Shown here: piece after piece, positions 5,224-6,036 of the stretch | Layout: the number at the start of each line of letters is the position of its first letter | Numbering within the stretch: position 1 is the stretch's first letter | Assembly: GCA_964552395.1 (NCBI GenBank) | Contig: CAZKGM010000080.1 | Location: forward strand, 1-6,036 | Length of the DNA stretch: 6,036 nucleotides | Direction: 5' to 3' | DNA from: JAJDNH01 sp964552395 | GTDB taxonomy: Bacteria; Acidobacteriota; Thermoanaerobaculia; Thermoanaerobaculales; Sulfomarinibacteraceae | Notes under the pieces: model-generated | Told to the model about the DNA's origin: nothing | Database searches by the model: none | The model's input: the letters and a program-made list of their open reading frames with translations, nothing else | Program-made: the position numbers and the translations under genes

Positions 5224-5440
5224 GGACAAAGCGCTGACCATCCGCCTCGACGATGACCTGGTGAACGCGCTCGAGCGTGCCGCCAAGGCCAGCGGCCGGT
5301 CGCGCAGCGACATCGCCCGTGAGGCGATCCGGCGCCAGCTCGCCATCATCCGCTTCGACCAGCTCCGCAGTCGTGTGGCGCCGTTCGCGGAAGCCGCCGG
5401 CTGGCTTACGGACGAGGACGTGTTCGACGCGCTCCCGTGA
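5222..5440 (+). CDS. Ribbon-helix-helix (CopG-type) antitoxin (module 3)
   Basis: A 72-residue antitoxin. The strand KALTIRLD (3-10), helix DDLVNALERAAKASG and helix SRSDIAREAIRRQLAI give a clear CopG-like ribbon-helix-helix domain in the first 45 residues. The tail, FDQLRSRVAPFAEAAGWLTDEDVFDALP, should bind the toxin; the AGWLTDEDVFD ending is common in antitoxins next to COG1569-type PIN proteins. The ATG at 5222 is preferred over the in-frame ATG at 5186 because the fold begins immediately and the promoter -10 (5209-5214) would lie inside the longer reading. No ribosome binding site precedes it, so leaderless translation is likely. The stop overlaps the toxin start as GTGA (5437-5440). Confidence 0.85.
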   Translation: MDKALTIRLDDDLVNALERAAKASGRSRSDIAREAIRRQLAIIRFDQLRSRVAPFAEAAGWLTDEDVFDALP

Positions 5441-5847
5441 GGGTCTTCCTTGACAGCAATGTGCTGGTGGCGGCGTTTGCCACGCGCGGCCTCTGCGCCG
5501 ATCTGCTCCGAGCCGTCTTGGCCGAGCACGATCTGCTGGTGGGTGAGGTAATCCTCGAGGAGCTCGAGAGAGTCCTGCACAGGAAACTGAAGGTGCCCGA
5601 CAAGATCGTGACCGAGGTCCTGGAGCTGCTGCGCGGCCAGACCGTGGTGCCGCGACCGCTGGCGCCGGCGGCCATCGAGCTGAGCGACCCGGACGATCTC
5701 TGGGTGCTTGCCTCCGCCGTGGCTTCGAACGCCGACGCGCTCGTCACCGGCGATCGGGGCCTGCTGGAGGCTGCCGATCGCGCCACCGTACGGATTCTGA
5801 GTCCTCGCGCCTTCTGGACCTTGCTGAAGGACGCACCTCGCGAATAG
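5437..5847 (+). CDS. PIN-family toxin of the COG1569 / TIGR00305 type (module 3)
   Basis: A 136-residue PIN protein matching the group annotated as 'putative toxin-antitoxin system toxin component, PIN family'. Key parts are FLDSNVLVAAF (D6), VILEELERVLHRK (E42), the SDPDDLWVLASAV block (D86/D87) and VTGDRGLL (D106). These retain the acidic metal site, and the LHRKLKVP and PDDLWVLA forms separate it from the two upstream toxins. It is predicted to be an RNase inhibited by the antitoxin encoded just upstream. The GTG start at 5437 overlaps the antitoxin stop by four bases, consistent with translational coupling. A small GC hairpin (CCGCC-TGTC-GGCGG, 5849-5862) lies just after the stop, before repeat copy D, but has no T-tract. 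The target RNA is unknown. Confidence 0.9.
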   Translation: MRVFLDSNVLVAAFATRGLCADLLRAVLAEHDLLVGEVILEELERVLHRKLKVPDKIVTEVLELLRGQTVVPRPLAPAAIELSDPDDLWVLASAVASNADALVTGDRGLLEAADRATVRILSPRAFWTLLKDAPRE

Positions 5848-5865
5848 CCCGCCTGTCGGCGGCAG

Positions 5866-6036
5866 AGCGAACCACGGATAGAAGAAAGTAACCACGGATT
5901 GAAGAAGGTAACCACGGATTACACGGATTACACAGATTAGAGAACAGAAGAGTCATCCTCTGAGCTCCTACTGTCTTCTTTCTACAAGCAATTCGCGCAG
6001 CGAATCGCTATCCGTGAAATCCGTGGTTAAGTCCGT
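5866..6036. repeat. Intergenic inverted-arm repeat element, copy D (core type 2), cut by window end
   Basis: Starts about 20 bases after the module 3 toxin stop. It has three ACCACGGAT boxes and 9-bp-period units; 5890-5938 is identical to 3204-3252 in copy A (49 bp). The core 5946-6016 matches copy C (5114-5184) at 70 of 71 positions and includes the ATTCGC-GCA-GCGAAT hairpin at 5991-6005. Unlike C it retains the right arm CCGTGAAATCCGTGGTTAAG. It is therefore a mosaic: left arm as in A, core as in C. The window ends in or just after the right arm. Confidence 0.9.

Noticed and set aside
5849..5862. Rho-independent terminator after the module 3 toxin
   Set aside because: The CCGCC-TGTC-GGCGG hairpin is only 5 bp and is followed by CAGAGCGAACC with no T-tract.
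3197..6036. Integron attC sites between the toxin-antitoxin modules
   Set aside because: The layout is cassette-like and GTTAAGT at copy D fits the GTTRRRY pattern, but other copies do not. The arms are 9-bp tandem units and not paired core boxes, and no integrase is in the window. The cassette idea is kept only as a hypothesis.
3197..6036. CRISPR array
   Set aside because: Repeat units are contiguous or interrupted by genes; there are no regularly spaced unique spacers and no cas genes.

Overview
The window is GC-rich bacterial DNA with every supported gene on the + strand. It looks like an accessory-rich chromosome segment of an environmental bacterium. Strong G/C third-codon preference in the sugar genes, many short intergenic tandem repeats and repeats built on a CCACGGATT unit suggest a soil or sediment lineage such as Acidobacteriota or a similar phylum. 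That placement is an impression only; no sequence here fixes the taxon.

Left part (1-3196): two nucleotide-sugar genes for surface polysaccharide. The first (118-1440) is a UDP-N-acetylhexosamine-type 6-dehydrogenase (WbpA-like) with the GGHCIPLDP catalytic motif. The second (2171-3196) is a short-chain dehydrogenase/reductase of the UDP-glucuronate 4-epimerase type. Between them lies a four-helix-bundle (23S intervening-sequence/S23-like) gene, about 1544-1999. It is bracketed by two short arrays of the same 7-bp repeat in opposite orientation and has codon use unlike its neighbours, so it looks like an insertion into the sugar operon. Other tandem repeats are a GTTTCCC heptamer at 3-79 and an ACTCCGTC octamer at 2092-2123.

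Right part (3197-6036): three complete type II toxin-antitoxin modules in a row. Each has a ribbon-helix-helix antitoxin followed, with a 4-base GTGA/ATGA overlap, by a PIN-domain (VapC-like) ribonuclease toxin: 3481-4145, 4401-5056 and 5222-5847. The three toxins belong to different PIN subtypes and the antitoxins are not close copies, so the row was probably assembled from separate modules and not made by tandem duplication. Each module has its own promoter/operator: a perfect 19-bp palindrome (module 1), an 11-bp-arm inverted repeat (module 2), and a tandem 10-bp repeat at an apparently leaderless start (module 3).

The modules are separated and bounded by four copies (A-D) of an intergenic element starting at or within about 20 bases of the preceding stop codon. 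The left arm has 9-bp-period units (CCACGGATT/ACACGGATT) and, where complete, the right arm has the complementary units (AATCCGTGA...CCGTGGTT). The middle comes in two unrelated forms: copies A and B share one core, C and D another. A 49-bp perfect repeat (in A and D) brackets the whole array, and a 71-bp repeat with one mismatch (in C and D) brackets module 3. The result is a cassette-like array: promoter, antitoxin, toxin, repeat, three times. No recombinase, transposase, rRNA, tRNA or CRISPR is visible.
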